In this document: positions 51,700 through 60,320 of the stretch, one piece after another
Numbering within the stretch: the first letter of the stretch is position 1
How the letters are laid out: each line of letters begins with the position of its first letter
Source: Paenibacillus spongiae
Lineage (GTDB): Bacteria > Bacillota > Bacilli > Paenibacillales > Paenibacillaceae
Length of the DNA stretch: 64,000 nt
Reading direction: 5' to 3'
Assembly (NCBI RefSeq): GCF_024734895.1
Contig: NZ_CP091430.1
Span: 1,652,001 to 1,716,000, forward strand
The notes under the pieces: generated by a model
Database searches by the model: none
Told to the model about the DNA's origin: nothing
Seen by the model: the letters and a program-made list of their open reading frames with translations, nothing else
Translations under genes and position numbers: made by a program

Positions 51700-52584
51700 T
51701 TGGTTACCAATCGCTCCTTTTCATCCCGTTTATCAAACGCCGTCATTGTTGCCATTCTCACATGCATTTCGCTGTTGTGCATCGCCCCGTTATGGTATAC
51801 GATTTCCGTATCCTTCAGCGATAAGGCCGCCGTGGCGGCAGGGCTTGTTACTTGGCGGCCTGTAGAGTTTACATTAAGCGCGTATCAGCACTTGTTGTCC
51901 GATAAATCCTTCTTTCGCGCATTCGGCATTTCGGTCGAACGGGTTCTTTTAGGCGGACTTATCAATTTTGTTTTGACGGTCATGATGGCCTATCCGCTGT
52001 CACGCGAGACGAAACAATTCAAGGTTCGAAACCTCTATATGTGGTTTATCGTGTTTACGATGCTGTTTAGCGGAGGGCTCATTCCGTGGTTCATGACGAT
52101 TAAATCCTACGGGCTGCTGAACAGTATATGGGCTCTGGTCCTGCCTGGCGCGGTTCCCGTATTCAGCGTCATCCTGCTGGTCAATTTCTTCCGCAGCATT
52201 CCGAAGGATCTGGATGAAGCGGCCGTCATGGACGGAGCGGGGCCGTGGTATATGCTGCTGCGCATCTATTTGCCGGTATCCTTGCCGGCGCTCGCCACCA
52301 TCACCTTGTTCAGCATTGTCGGGCATTGGAATTCCTTCTTCGACGGCTTGATTCTGATGACGAAATCGGAGCTCTATCCGCTGCAAACGTATATTCAGCA
52401 ATTGATCGTGCAGGTGAATACGGCAGGTATGACATCGGAGGAGATGAAGATGGTCGCCCAGCTGTCCAACAAAACGCTGGATGCAGCCAAAGTCGTCATT
52501 TCAATGATTCCGGTGCTGATCATCTACCCGTTCCTGCAGAAATATTTTATTCACGGGATTATGCTTGGTTCGGTTAAGGAATAG
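51700..52584 (+). CDS. carbohydrate ABC transporter permease (LplC/YtcP type)
   Basis: 294 residues from TTG 51700, with GGCAGGTGA 7 nt upstream. Six membrane segments; EAA loop LDEAAVMDGAGPWYMLLRIY. Forms the heteromeric channel with the preceding permease. The TTG start is the only one that uses the ribosome binding site well. Confidence 0.93.
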   Translation: MVTNRSFSSRLSNAVIVAILTCISLLCIAPLWYTISVSFSDKAAVAAGLVTWRPVEFTLSAYQHLLSDKSFFRAFGISVERVLLGGLINFVLTVMMAYPLSRETKQFKVRNLYMWFIVFTMLFSGGLIPWFMTIKSYGLLNSIWALVLPGAVPVFSVILLVNFFRSIPKDLDEAAVMDGAGPWYMLLRIYLPVSLPALATITLFSIVGHWNSFFDGLILMTKSELYPLQTYIQQLIVQVNTAGMTSEEMKMVAQLSNKTLDAAKVVISMIPVLIIYPFLQKYFIHGIMLGSVKE

Positions 52585-52595
52585 GAGGGCTTAAG

Positions 52596-54125
52596 TTGAA
52601 CAAAATCAGTATGGAAGTACTTCCAGGCGAGTATTGGTGGGGAGGCGCGGTATCGGATGGCATTCATATGCCGTTTGGCAAAGCGTCATTCTCCAGAGGA
52701 CTTGATCCGAATTTAACGGCGAATCAGGCTGCACCTGTGCTCGTATCCAGCAAGGGAAGATCTATCTGGTCGGAGGACCCGTTCCGCTTCGAGTTTGAAG
52801 AGGGGCAGCTGCGTATTGAAAGCGGGTCTTCTTCAGACATCGAAATCGAGGAGCAGCATGGCGATTTGCGGGGAGCGTTTCAGGCGGTTCAAGCGAAGAG
52901 ATTTCCTGCTCAAGGACACATTCCGCATGAGACGATGTTTACCCGGCCTCAGTACAATACTTGGATCGAGCTCATGTATGATCAAGAGCAGCATCGCATT
53001 CTTGAGTATGCGGAAGCGATCATCGCCAATGGGATGCCGCCGGGGCTGCTTATGATCGATGACAATTGGCAGGAAGATTACGGTACATGGGAATTCCATC
53101 CGGGACGGTTTGAATCCCCGCGCCGTATGGTAGACCGTCTGCATGAACTGGGATTTACCGTCATGCTGTGGATTTGTCCGTTCATCAGTCCTGACAGCGC
53201 AGTGTTTCGCGAATTGTCGGGCCGGGGCTATCTGGTCCGCAGCGAGGACGGCACGGTAGCCGTACGGGAGTGGTGGAACGGATACAGCGCCATGCTGGAT
53301 TTGACGAATAAGGGTGCCATTGCATGGTTCGAAGGGCAGCTGAACCGGCTTCAGGACAAGTATGGCATCGATGGATTCAAGTTCGATGGAGGAGACCCGC
53401 TCTATTACAGGAACTCCGACCTGTGCGCAGAACGGACGACTGCGAATGGACAGTGCGAGGCTTACGCCCGAATCGGCTTGAACTACAGGTTGAATGAATA
53501 CCGGGCATGCTGGAAGCTGGCCGGCGAACCGCTTGCGCAGCGGTTATGCGATAAAGCGCACAGCTGGGAGACGAACGGGCTTGCCTCGCTGATCCCGAAC
53601 GGCTTGTCCCAAGGCTTGATGGGCTACGCCTTTACTTGCCCGGACATGATCGGCGGCGGGGAGTATGTCAATTTCATGGCGAATTCGGATAAGCTGGATC
53701 AGGAATTGTTCGTCCGGTATGCGCAATGCTCGGCGCTGTTCCCGATGATGCAGTTCTCTGCGGCCCCTTGGCGCGTGCTGGATCAGGAGCACTTCCGCTA
53801 TTGTGAAGAAGCGGCCAGACTCCACGTGGAGTTCGGAGATTATATTGTGTCGCTCGCCAGACATGCGGCTCAGACGGGTGAACCGATTATCCGCCATATG
53901 GCTTACGAATTCGGTGACGGACACTTCGCGGAAGTGAACGATCAATTTATGCTGGGCAGCGACGTGCTGGTCGCGCCGGTTATCCGGAAAGGCGCGGCAG
54001 AAAGAGAAATACGCTTCCCGGAAGGCGCTTGGCGCGGCGACGATGGCAGCCTTGTTCAGGGACCGTGCGTGCAGACGGTCAGTGCTCCTCTATCGCGCTT
54101 GCCGTGGTACCGGAGAGAAGCGTGA
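52596..54125 (+). CDS. glycoside hydrolase family 31 enzyme
   Basis: 509 residues from TTG 52596, with AGGAGG 7 nt upstream. GH31 catalytic barrel: WICPFISPDS, nucleophile Asp in DGFKFDGGDP (about 262), SWETNGLASLIPNGLSQGLMGY split as HSWETNGLA and NGLSQGLMGY, and the acid/base region TCPDMIGGG (about 350). It is shorter than ordinary family members (often 650-800) with a reduced N-terminal sandwich domain. An intracellular alpha-glycosidase acting on the oligosaccharide brought in by the ABC system; exact specificity unknown. Confidence 0.9.
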   Translation: MNKISMEVLPGEYWWGGAVSDGIHMPFGKASFSRGLDPNLTANQAAPVLVSSKGRSIWSEDPFRFEFEEGQLRIESGSSSDIEIEEQHGDLRGAFQAVQAKRFPAQGHIPHETMFTRPQYNTWIELMYDQEQHRILEYAEAIIANGMPPGLLMIDDNWQEDYGTWEFHPGRFESPRRMVDRLHELGFTVMLWICPFISPDSAVFRELSGRGYLVRSEDGTVAVREWWNGYSAMLDLTNKGAIAWFEGQLNRLQDKYGIDGFKFDGGDPLYYRNSDLCAERTTANGQCEAYARIGLNYRLNEYRACWKLAGEPLAQRLCDKAHSWETNGLASLIPNGLSQGLMGYAFTCPDMIGGGEYVNFMANSDKLDQELFVRYAQCSALFPMMQFSAAPWRVLDQEHFRYCEEAARLHVEFGDYIVSLARHAAQTGEPIIRHMAYEFGDGHFAEVNDQFMLGSDVLVAPVIRKGAAEREIRFPEGAWRGDDGSLVQGPCVQTVSAPLSRLPWYRREA

Positions 54126-54143
54126 CAGGTTCATAACCAGATA

Positions 54144-54180
54144 CAGCCTCTATCTTTTCTTTGAAAAGAAGAGGCTGTTC
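54144..54180. terminator. bidirectional terminator
   Basis: CAGCCTC / GAGGCTG outer arms with CTTTTC/GAAAAG inner stem, then TTCTCG. Confidence 0.8.
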
Positions 54181-54183
54181 TCG

Positions 54184-55170
54184 TCAATAGGAATTCATCC
54201 GAAGCCGTTTCTGGAGCCTGTCGTCGCTGAGCCAGCCGACATAGGAGCCGAGCGTCTTATAATCGCTGTCCAGCAGCAGCACCCCGACGAAGGGATATTG
54301 CTTGCGGTGGCGGTAGCGGACATCGGACCAACGCACCTCATAGCCCCATGAATGTTCTTTAACTTCGGCACAAGCATAGGACGTAAAGTAAAGGAACGAA
54401 CGGATGGCCGGATCGTTCTTGGAAATCTCCACGACCGGATGCTCGGCACAGCGCGCGCTATCGACCCACCGCAGATTCCCGCGCCGCAAATCGCCGATCG
54501 TAAAATAGCCGTCCGGCCGCCGTTTGACGATATTCCAGTCATACAAGGACACAGTCGGGATGACAATATACGTATCGCTCTCCCGATATTCTTCATCTAT
54601 CTGCGGCATTCGCTTGACAAGCGCGTGATGGACGATGGTCCGCCATATATAATAGAGGATCAACAAGCCATACATAATCGGGAAAATGACTGTCGGATCG
54701 GCGATCCGCAGAGCCCACAGCACGATGGCCAGGACATGGAGCGTAAAAATGACGGGATCGAAAATATGAATGATATTCCACGATATCCATTTGTCCGTAA
54801 TCGGGCGCATCGCCTGGGTGCCGTAGGTGTTAAACAAGTCGCTAAACACGTGCACGACTACGGCTAGCAATACCCATCCGGTAATGTGCAGCCAGGGCAG
54901 CGAGAAGCTAAACCCGACCTGCAGCAGCAAGGTGATCAGCGCCGTCCATATGACGATCGCAGGCAGCGAGTGCGATGCTCCGCGATGATTGCGAATATAG
55001 ACCGCATTGCTTCTGAAACGTAACAACCCGTCAAGATCGGGCGCTTGCGAACCGACTACCGTACCGATCAGGACGGCGGCATAGACCGTCTGGTCGGAAG
55101 CGATAACCGGATCGATGGATGCTAATCCGGCTAGCCCCAGCCCCATTACCAAGTGCGTTCCGCTATCCAT
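54184..55170 (-). CDS. YfhP-like membrane-bound metal-dependent hydrolase
   Basis: 328 residues; GGGGAGG precedes the ATG. N-terminal region with metal-type motif GTHLVMG and PDLDGLLRF, HRGASHSLPA, and HVFSDLFNTYGTQ, with four to five membrane segments (LPAIVIWTALITLLLQVGF), then a C-terminal soluble part. It matches the YfhP/DUF457 family, in Bacillus described next to mutY (yfhQ), though mutY is not here. Activity unproven. Confidence 0.88.
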   Translation of the reverse strand: MDSGTHLVMGLGLAGLASIDPVIASDQTVYAAVLIGTVVGSQAPDLDGLLRFRSNAVYIRNHRGASHSLPAIVIWTALITLLLQVGFSFSLPWLHITGWVLLAVVVHVFSDLFNTYGTQAMRPITDKWISWNIIHIFDPVIFTLHVLAIVLWALRIADPTVIFPIMYGLLILYYIWRTIVHHALVKRMPQIDEEYRESDTYIVIPTVSLYDWNIVKRRPDGYFTIGDLRRGNLRWVDSARCAEHPVVEISKNDPAIRSFLYFTSYACAEVKEHSWGYEVRWSDVRYRHRKQYPFVGVLLLDSDYKTLGSYVGWLSDDRLQKRLRMNSY

Positions 55171-55262
55171 GAATGAGTACCTCCCCGGTAAGTGGTATAC
55201 TTCTATTTGTACGCTTCAGTATTTTCTGAATCGGGTGAACTTATAAGGGAGTGAGCATTTTT

Positions 55263-55565
55263 ATGGCGATTTGTTTTGTCGAATATCGAATCGAGGAACA
55301 ATTCGAAGCTCAGTACCGGGCATGGATGGCCGCCAAGATGGCTGAAACGCGCGCATTCTTATTATATGAGGGAACAGATCAGCCGCTGCTGTTCGTCGAA
55401 GTATGGGAAGCGGACGATGAATCGCATGCGGCGGATATAAAAGAAGAACGCTGCAGTGAGCGTTCCTCTTGGCATGCCGTTGCAGAATGGGTCGCAGGAG
55501 GCGCGACCAAGATTCATGCATGGACATTTCGTTCCGTTAGCCCCCCGTCGTCTGGGCCGGCATAG
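55263..55565 (+). CDS. small conserved protein of unknown function
   Basis: 100 residues from ATG 55263; GGGAGTGA is upstream. Aromatic- and acid-rich (YRIEEQFEAQYRAWMAAKM, PLLFVEVWEADDE, HAVAEWVAGGATKIHAW), with a dimeric alpha-beta barrel-like feel, but no family recognised. Its last 29 bp overlap the 3' end of convergent gerQ, so the C-terminal sequence (SPPSSGPA) is constrained by gerQ. Confidence 0.55.
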   Translation: MAICFVEYRIEEQFEAQYRAWMAAKMAETRAFLLYEGTDQPLLFVEVWEADDESHAADIKEERCSERSSWHAVAEWVAGGATKIHAWTFRSVSPPSSGPA

Positions 55566-56217
55566 GCGTCGTATTGGTGACGGATTCGCCTTGGAACGGA
55601 TATTGGTAAGCGATCGGACCATCGAAGGTTACATAATCTAGGTTGAGCATCAGCAATAAGTAGCGCATGCCGGTAGCCGGGTCGCTAATAATGATATGGT
55701 CCCGCCCTGCGGCTTCGATAATGCCGCGGAATATTTTGGCGTTCCACTCGCGGTTGTTCTCATATGTCATGTAGAACGTGGCCATTTTGCCCCGATTAAG
55801 GCGCAGTATGTTCTCTACATACGATTCCTCAGTAACCGGCTGTACGACATTGCCGCCGCTAGGCGTTACGATCGAGCCGCTGGGCACATTCGTCGGCGGC
55901 ACCATCGAAGCTCCCATCGTCATCGGCATTTTGGCTTGCGCCGGCATCATCGAAGCCCCCATCGTCATTGGCATGTTGGCTTGCGCCGGCATCATCGAAG
56001 CCCCCATCGTCATTGGCATGTTGGCTTGCGCCGGCATCATCGAAGCTCCCATCGTCATCGGCATGTTGGCTTGCGCCTGCATGACCGGCGCGCTCATCGC
56101 AGGAATGTTCGAAGCGGGAAGCGTTTGTGCTGTCGGCATATAGTGATATCCATAGCTTCCCCATCCGCCTGTACTTGCTGGACTTACCGCTGTTTTGTGC
56201 CCGTAACCGTTAGACAT
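55537..56217 (-). CDS. gerQ: spore coat protein GerQ with tandem Met-rich repeats
   Basis: 226 residues; GAGG is upstream. The C-terminal half is the conserved GerQ domain (ESYVENILRLNRGKMATF, MTYENNREWNAKIFRGIIE, AGRDHIIISDPATGMRYLL). The N-terminal half has four 15-residue repeats of the form MPMTMGASMMPAQAN encoded by 45-bp DNA repeats (about 55886-56080). In Bacillus GerQ is needed for coat localisation of the CwlJ lytic enzyme and is crosslinked by transglutaminase Tgl. It follows cwlJ by 31 bp on the same strand. Confidence 0.95.
   Translation of the reverse strand: MSNGYGHKTAVSPASTGGWGSYGYHYMPTAQTLPASNIPAMSAPVMQAQANMPMTMGASMMPAQANMPMTMGASMMPAQANMPMTMGASMMPAQAKMPMTMGASMVPPTNVPSGSIVTPSGGNVVQPVTEESYVENILRLNRGKMATFYMTYENNREWNAKIFRGIIEAAGRDHIIISDPATGMRYLLLMLNLDYVTFDGPIAYQYPFQGESVTNTTPMPAQTTGG
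55886..56080 (-). repeat. four 45-bp in-frame repeats inside gerQ
   Basis: The word TTGGCTTGCG recurs at 55931, 55976, 56021 and 56066, exactly 45 bp apart. Copies differ by a few synonymous or single changes (Lys for Asn in one). Copy number is likely to vary between strains. Confidence 0.9.
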
Positions 56218-56248
56218 ATTCCCAATTCCTCACTTTCTGATCTTAAAC

Positions 56249-56671
56249 TTAATAAACACTCGGACAATCCTCAGGGGTAGGCGCGAAGAAGCAGTGCGCT
56301 TTAAAGCGGCCTGTATTGCTCTGATCCCACCAGGTGGCAGGGCAGCCGCCAGTGGGGCGGAAGAACCAGAGCGCATTCGAGGCGGGATGCTGCCGCTCGC
56401 CGTTAATCACGCGCTGCGCCAGCCTGATCTCGCTCTCCCGCGCCCTCTGGTAGAAGTAGCCCTTCTGTGTCGCCTCGAAACCGCCCGGACTTTGATAGAC
56501 CATATCCGGAATGGAGCGGATGTTCTTAAAATCAAGACAGTTGCCCAGGACGCGGTTCACGCCGACATTGCCGACCATCAGCATGCCGAGGTCGCCTTCG
56601 CCCTCCGCTTCTGCGCGCATGAGCCGTGCAAGCATCTTCGTATCTTCCGCATTTGTTTTTATGACACCCAT
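56249..56671 (-). CDS. cwlJ: spore cortex-lytic enzyme CwlJ
   Basis: 140 residues from ATG 56671. The family N-terminus MGVIKTNAEDTK is followed by LARLMRAEAEGEGDLGML with the catalytic Glu, VYQSPGGFEATQKG, RVINGERQHPASNALWFF and the C-terminal SNTGRFKAHCFF. CwlJ degrades cortex peptidoglycan at germination and is triggered by Ca-dipicolinate. It is transcribed ahead of gerQ in a two-gene operon. The ribosome binding site is weak (GAGAG about 10 nt upstream). Confidence 0.96.
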   Translation of the reverse strand: MGVIKTNAEDTKMLARLMRAEAEGEGDLGMLMVGNVGVNRVLGNCLDFKNIRSIPDMVYQSPGGFEATQKGYFYQRARESEIRLAQRVINGERQHPASNALWFFRPTGGCPATWWDQSNTGRFKAHCFFAPTPEDCPSVY

Positions 56672-57034
56672 ATGATTAAAACTCTCACTTCCTTCTCTAG
56701 CCGCTCGGGCGATTATCCACATTGACATTGTATTGGCGGGTGGGCGAATTGGTTCCTGGCCCAGAAAAATAATCGAGCTTCGACAAAAGTGCCCCCGCCC
56801 CGTGTCAAATTCATGAACAACCAGCGCGAACGTTGTCAAAGCATCGCGAGTTAGGGTATGATTAAGAACGATTTGATACCTCAAGAAGAAACGGCAGACG
56901 CCGTCTTAGGCGGCGAACTGAGTTTCTTCCCGCAGAAATATAAGCAAAGTATAGCGGAAACTTATACTTCCTTATATTTAAATAAAGACGGGCGCTATCG
57001 CGTCCTTAATGGGATCGGAACAGGGAGGCTCGCT
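56672..57034. other. divergent intergenic region with a long hairpin
   Basis: About 360 bp between cwlJ and ctaB. An imperfect hairpin (GAAGAAAC near 56885 with GTTTCTTC near 56931, inner CGCC/GGCG) lies in what would be the ctaB leader. The ctaB frame is open from 56858 without a ribosome binding site, so I treat this as untranslated. It may be a leader RNA. Confidence 0.4.
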
Positions 57035-57898
57035 GTGTTTAAAGAATATGTGGCCCTGACTAAGCCGGGCATTATACGGCTCAATACTTTCGCTGCGTTC
57101 GGCGGGTTCTGGGTCGCTTCCAAATGGCATATCGATTGGTGGCTGCTGCTGTACATGCTGGTCGGTTCGGGCCTTACGATGGCTTCGGCCTGCGTCCTGA
57201 ATAATTACTGGGACCGCGAGCTGGACAAGAAGATGGAACGGACGAAGAATCGCGCGCTGCCGACAAACCGGCTCAATCCGACGAACGTCCTCATCTACGG
57301 AATCGTCCTTGGCATTATTGGACTGGCCGTGCTCTTCATACTGGTCAACCCGTTAACAGGCTGGCTGGGCTTGCTTGGTTTCTTCGTATACGTCGTCATT
57401 TATACCATGTGGCTGAAGCGGTCATCGACATGGAGCACATCCATTGGCGGAATATCCGGGGCGATGCCGCCCGTTATCGGCTATACCGCAGTTACCAATG
57501 AAGTGGATGCCGGCGCATGGATTTTGTTTGCACTGCTCTTCTTGTGGCAGCCGCCTCACTTCTGGTCGATCGGCATCCGCCGGGTGGAGGAATACCGGAA
57601 GGCCGGTTACCCGCTGCTGCCGGTCGTGAAAGGGATCAAGAGAACGAAGCTGCAGATGATCCCATACACGCTGCTGCTGATCCCGACCGGGATTTTCATG
57701 TACGCCTACGACTATGCCGGCATATTTTTTCTGATCGTTTCCGTGCTGGGCGGCGTAATATGGCTGGTTCAAACGCTCATGGGGATGAACACGTCCGATG
57801 ACACCAAGTGGGCAAGAACGAATTTCATGATATCGATTAATTATTTGATGATTGTCTTCTTGGTGATGATCGCGGACACGAACGGTATCGCCTCCTAA
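57035..57898 (+). CDS. ctaB: protoheme IX farnesyltransferase
   Basis: 287 residues from GTG 57035, with AGGGAGG 6 nt upstream. UbiA-family prenyltransferase with about nine membrane helices; motifs LTKPGIIRL, NNYWDRELDKKMERTKNRALP split as NNYWDRELDKKM and ERTKNRALP, and PHFWSIGIRRVEEYRKAGYP. It converts protoheme to heme O for terminal oxidases. The next gene is an SCO copper chaperone, so the pair supports cytochrome oxidase assembly. Confidence 0.95.
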   Translation: MFKEYVALTKPGIIRLNTFAAFGGFWVASKWHIDWWLLLYMLVGSGLTMASACVLNNYWDRELDKKMERTKNRALPTNRLNPTNVLIYGIVLGIIGLAVLFILVNPLTGWLGLLGFFVYVVIYTMWLKRSSTWSTSIGGISGAMPPVIGYTAVTNEVDAGAWILFALLFLWQPPHFWSIGIRRVEEYRKAGYPLLPVVKGIKRTKLQMIPYTLLLIPTGIFMYAYDYAGIFFLIVSVLGGVIWLVQTLMGMNTSDDTKWARTNFMISINYLMIVFLVMIADTNGIAS

Positions 57899-57959
57899 GG
57901 CGGCCGTTCTTCTTATGTCGGGATTGCACCGAACATCGATTGAGGGGGAGAAATTCAAG

Positions 57960-58589
57960 GTGGCCTTTATACGCAAGCATGCTTTCAAAATTGCCGTTCT
58001 TGCCTTGTGCGCGGCGCTTGGACTTTATCTGTATCTTGCCAACAATCCGAAGGAGACGGTGAAGCTGCTGGATACAGGCAATGCGGCGCCAAACTTCCAA
58101 TTAACGGATCTGGACAATAAGCCGGTCACGCTGGCGGATTCCAATGGCAAAGTGCGCGTCGTCTACTTTTATTTCGCGAATTGTCCCGATGTATGTCCGC
58201 CGACAACGTTCCTTATGAGCCAGCTGCAGGACAAGCTGAAGAAGGACGGGACGTTCGGCAAGGATGTGGAGTTCATCTCCATCTCATTCGATCCGGAGCG
58301 GGACACGCCGGAAGTAATCCGTAAGTTCATCGAGAAGATCCCGGGTGAGATCGATCAGGCGGCATGGACGTTCCTGCGCGGGAAGGACGAAGCGGAGATA
58401 AAGAAGCTTATGGAGGATTTCGGACTTTCTTTATTTAAAGATGAAAAAACGGGCAATTTCGGCCATACGGATACAATTACGGTGATCGACCGGGACGGCA
58501 ATATCCGCAAATATATGACGGGCTCCATCGATGAAACCGTGAACGCGGACCAGATTAAGACCGTTGTCGATGCGCTTATAGACCAGTAA
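57960..58589 (+). CDS. SCO1/SenC family copper chaperone
   Basis: 209 residues from GTG 57960, with GAGGGGGAG 9 nt upstream. One N-terminal membrane anchor (about 8-25), then a thioredoxin fold with the copper site CPDVCPPTT (about 67-75) and the distal His in FGHTDTITV. SCO proteins deliver copper to the CuA centre of cytochrome c oxidase. It lies 61 bp after ctaB, consistent with a shared role. Confidence 0.93.
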   Translation: MAFIRKHAFKIAVLALCAALGLYLYLANNPKETVKLLDTGNAAPNFQLTDLDNKPVTLADSNGKVRVVYFYFANCPDVCPPTTFLMSQLQDKLKKDGTFGKDVEFISISFDPERDTPEVIRKFIEKIPGEIDQAAWTFLRGKDEAEIKKLMEDFGLSLFKDEKTGNFGHTDTITVIDRDGNIRKYMTGSIDETVNADQIKTVVDALIDQ

Positions 58590-58609
58590 GAGGCGGCGGA
58601 TAAACAATA

Positions 58610-59536
58610 ATGACGGTCTTCTGGTCGATACTATGGAACAACGTGATCCCGCTGTCGGTGATGATCGCCCTTGGCGTCACCCTTCAGCGGTTTTTTTCTT
58701 TGGATATTCGAACGCTCTCCAAGCTTAACTTTTATTTGTTCTCACCCGCTATTATATTTCGATTATTGTACACGACGGAGATATCGCTCAAAATCTTCGG
58801 ACAAACGCTGCTGTACTTCGGTCTGTTCTTTATCCTTCAATACATTGTGGTTGAATTGGCTGTCCGGCTGCGGGGCCATCAGGGCGGCATGCGCGGAGCA
58901 ATGCGGAACAGCGTCTTATTCTATAACAGCGCGAATTACGCCATTCCGCTTAATCAGTTCGTGTTCGCAGGCAATCCGTTTACATTATCCGTTCAGGTGA
59001 TCGTTATGGTCATGCAGGCGCTGCTGCCCAATACTTACGGCATCTACAGCGTGAATGCGCACAAGAGCAGCATGAAGACGGTGATCAGAACGATCCTCGC
59101 GCTGCCTGTTATCTATGTCATTCCGGTCGGCTTGCTGCTGCGGGGCTGCAACATTACGCTGCCCGATCCGGTAGTCGCGCCGATCGACTATCTGGCGGAT
59201 GCGTTTATCGGTACGGCGCTAATCACGCTTGGCGTCCAGTTAGGGAGCATGAAGTGGACGCTGAGCGGTACGCGGCTGAAGGATGTATGGTTGTCCAGCT
59301 TCTTGCGGCTCATCATCGGCCCTCTGACGGCCTGGTTCGTCGTCTGGATGCTGGGCTTCGAAGGGCTGCTGGCGCAAGCGCTTATCCTGTCATCCGCTGT
59401 CCCGACATCGCTGTCCAGCGTACTGCTCGCGGTCGAGTTCGACAACGAAGCGGAATTCTCTTCTCAGACGGTATTGGTATCGACGGTGCTCAGCGTCATA
59501 ACGGTAACGCTGGTGATCTACGCGCTGCAAATCTAA
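58610..59536 (+). CDS. AEC family transporter
   Basis: 308 residues, about ten membrane segments arranged as two inverted halves (VMIALGVTLQRF; LRLIIGPLTAWFVVWML). The auxin efflux carrier fold moves small organic acids such as malonate or malate. Only 20 bp separate it from the SCO gene, but a functional link is not evident. Substrate unknown. Confidence 0.88.
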   Translation: MTVFWSILWNNVIPLSVMIALGVTLQRFFSLDIRTLSKLNFYLFSPAIIFRLLYTTEISLKIFGQTLLYFGLFFILQYIVVELAVRLRGHQGGMRGAMRNSVLFYNSANYAIPLNQFVFAGNPFTLSVQVIVMVMQALLPNTYGIYSVNAHKSSMKTVIRTILALPVIYVIPVGLLLRGCNITLPDPVVAPIDYLADAFIGTALITLGVQLGSMKWTLSGTRLKDVWLSSFLRLIIGPLTAWFVVWMLGFEGLLAQALILSSAVPTSLSSVLLAVEFDNEAEFSSQTVLVSTVLSVITVTLVIYALQI

Positions 59537-59581
59537 AGCATACAGCCGCACGGCAGCCTGTTCGCAAGAAGCAAGGTACCC

Positions 59582-59959
59582 TTAGGAGCGGCGAAAATCA
59601 TTTTTCTCATGCTGAGCGGGATCGGGGGACGGGTACATAATGTACGCCTCGAGGCCCGCTTTTTCTAATTGCTCGATCAGATAATCCTCCGGCGTTTTTT
59701 CGACGCCCGGATATCCTTTGCGCGTATATAGATGCTCGGCATCGGGAAAAGCGTCGCGCAGCATCCCGCGGATCCGTTTGCCGGATGAGTCATTGTCGGT
59801 GAACACGTAGGCTTGCTTGTGGCCGACCTGCTTGCGCAGCGTCTCGAGTTGATTGGTACCCGGCGTCCCATACGTGCAGTAGATCGGCACTTCCTCCGCA
59901 AGCACGCGCCGCAGGTGGCTGCGGTCGTTCTTGCCTTCCACAATGATTGCGATATCCAC
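59582..59959 (-). CDS. small TOPRIM-domain protein
   Basis: 125 residues from GTG 59959, with GGGGTGAG upstream. Single TOPRIM fold: Glu in IVEGKNDRSHL (about 7), DxD in VFTDNDSSGKRIRG (about 53-58) as the Mg2+ site. Similar in layout to the RNase M5/OLD nuclease TOPRIM domain but without the remaining RNase M5 domain. A small nuclease or nucleotide-binding protein; the substrate is not known. Confidence 0.82.
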   Translation of the reverse strand: MDIAIIVEGKNDRSHLRRVLAEEVPIYCTYGTPGTNQLETLRKQVGHKQAYVFTDNDSSGKRIRGMLRDAFPDAEHLYTRKGYPGVEKTPEDYLIEQLEKAGLEAYIMYPSPDPAQHEKNDFRRS

Positions 59960-60010
59960 GATTCTCACCCCTTTGGGACCATTGTATCGCAAACGTCTAT
60001 CCAACGAAAA

Positions 60011-60035
60011 GACGACCTGCTTAAAGCAGGCCGTC
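60011..60035 (-). terminator. terminator of the yjcZ-type gene
   Basis: GACGACCTGCTT / AAGCAGGCCGTC hairpin; on the minus strand it is followed by TTTTCG. Confidence 0.65.
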
Positions 60036-60075
60036 GCGGTCTATCTGTACCTTGTCAGGGCGATGCCCGGAAACC

Positions 60076-60195
60076 TTAGAAGCACCGCATCCCGCAGAGG
60101 ATAACGACAAGAAGGATGAACAGCACAAGAATTAAATCCGGCGTAATCCGGTTGTGGCCGCCAAAGCCAGTGACCGGTCCTGCATATTGAGACAT
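60076..60195 (-). CDS. YjcZ family sporulation peptide
   Basis: 39 residues, ATG 60195, with AGGGGGTGA upstream. An N-terminal Gly-rich part (MSQYAGPVTGFGGHN) and a hydrophobic C-terminus (LILVLFILLVVILCGMRCF) match the YjcZ/SscA-type small spore peptides. These are associated with sporulation and spore assembly; the exact role is unclear. Too short to be seen by length-limited gene callers. Confidence 0.85.
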   Translation of the reverse strand: MSQYAGPVTGFGGHNRITPDLILVLFILLVVILCGMRCF

Positions 60196-60320
60196 CGTGA
60201 AGTCACCCCCTTTTTGACATGCGTTACATGTAACGTTGCGACTGCAGGCAGGCGGTTTGCGTTCTTAGGTCATTTGCCTCTATGTAACGTATGCCCTGGA
60301 AGGGTAGCAGCCCTGTGCGC

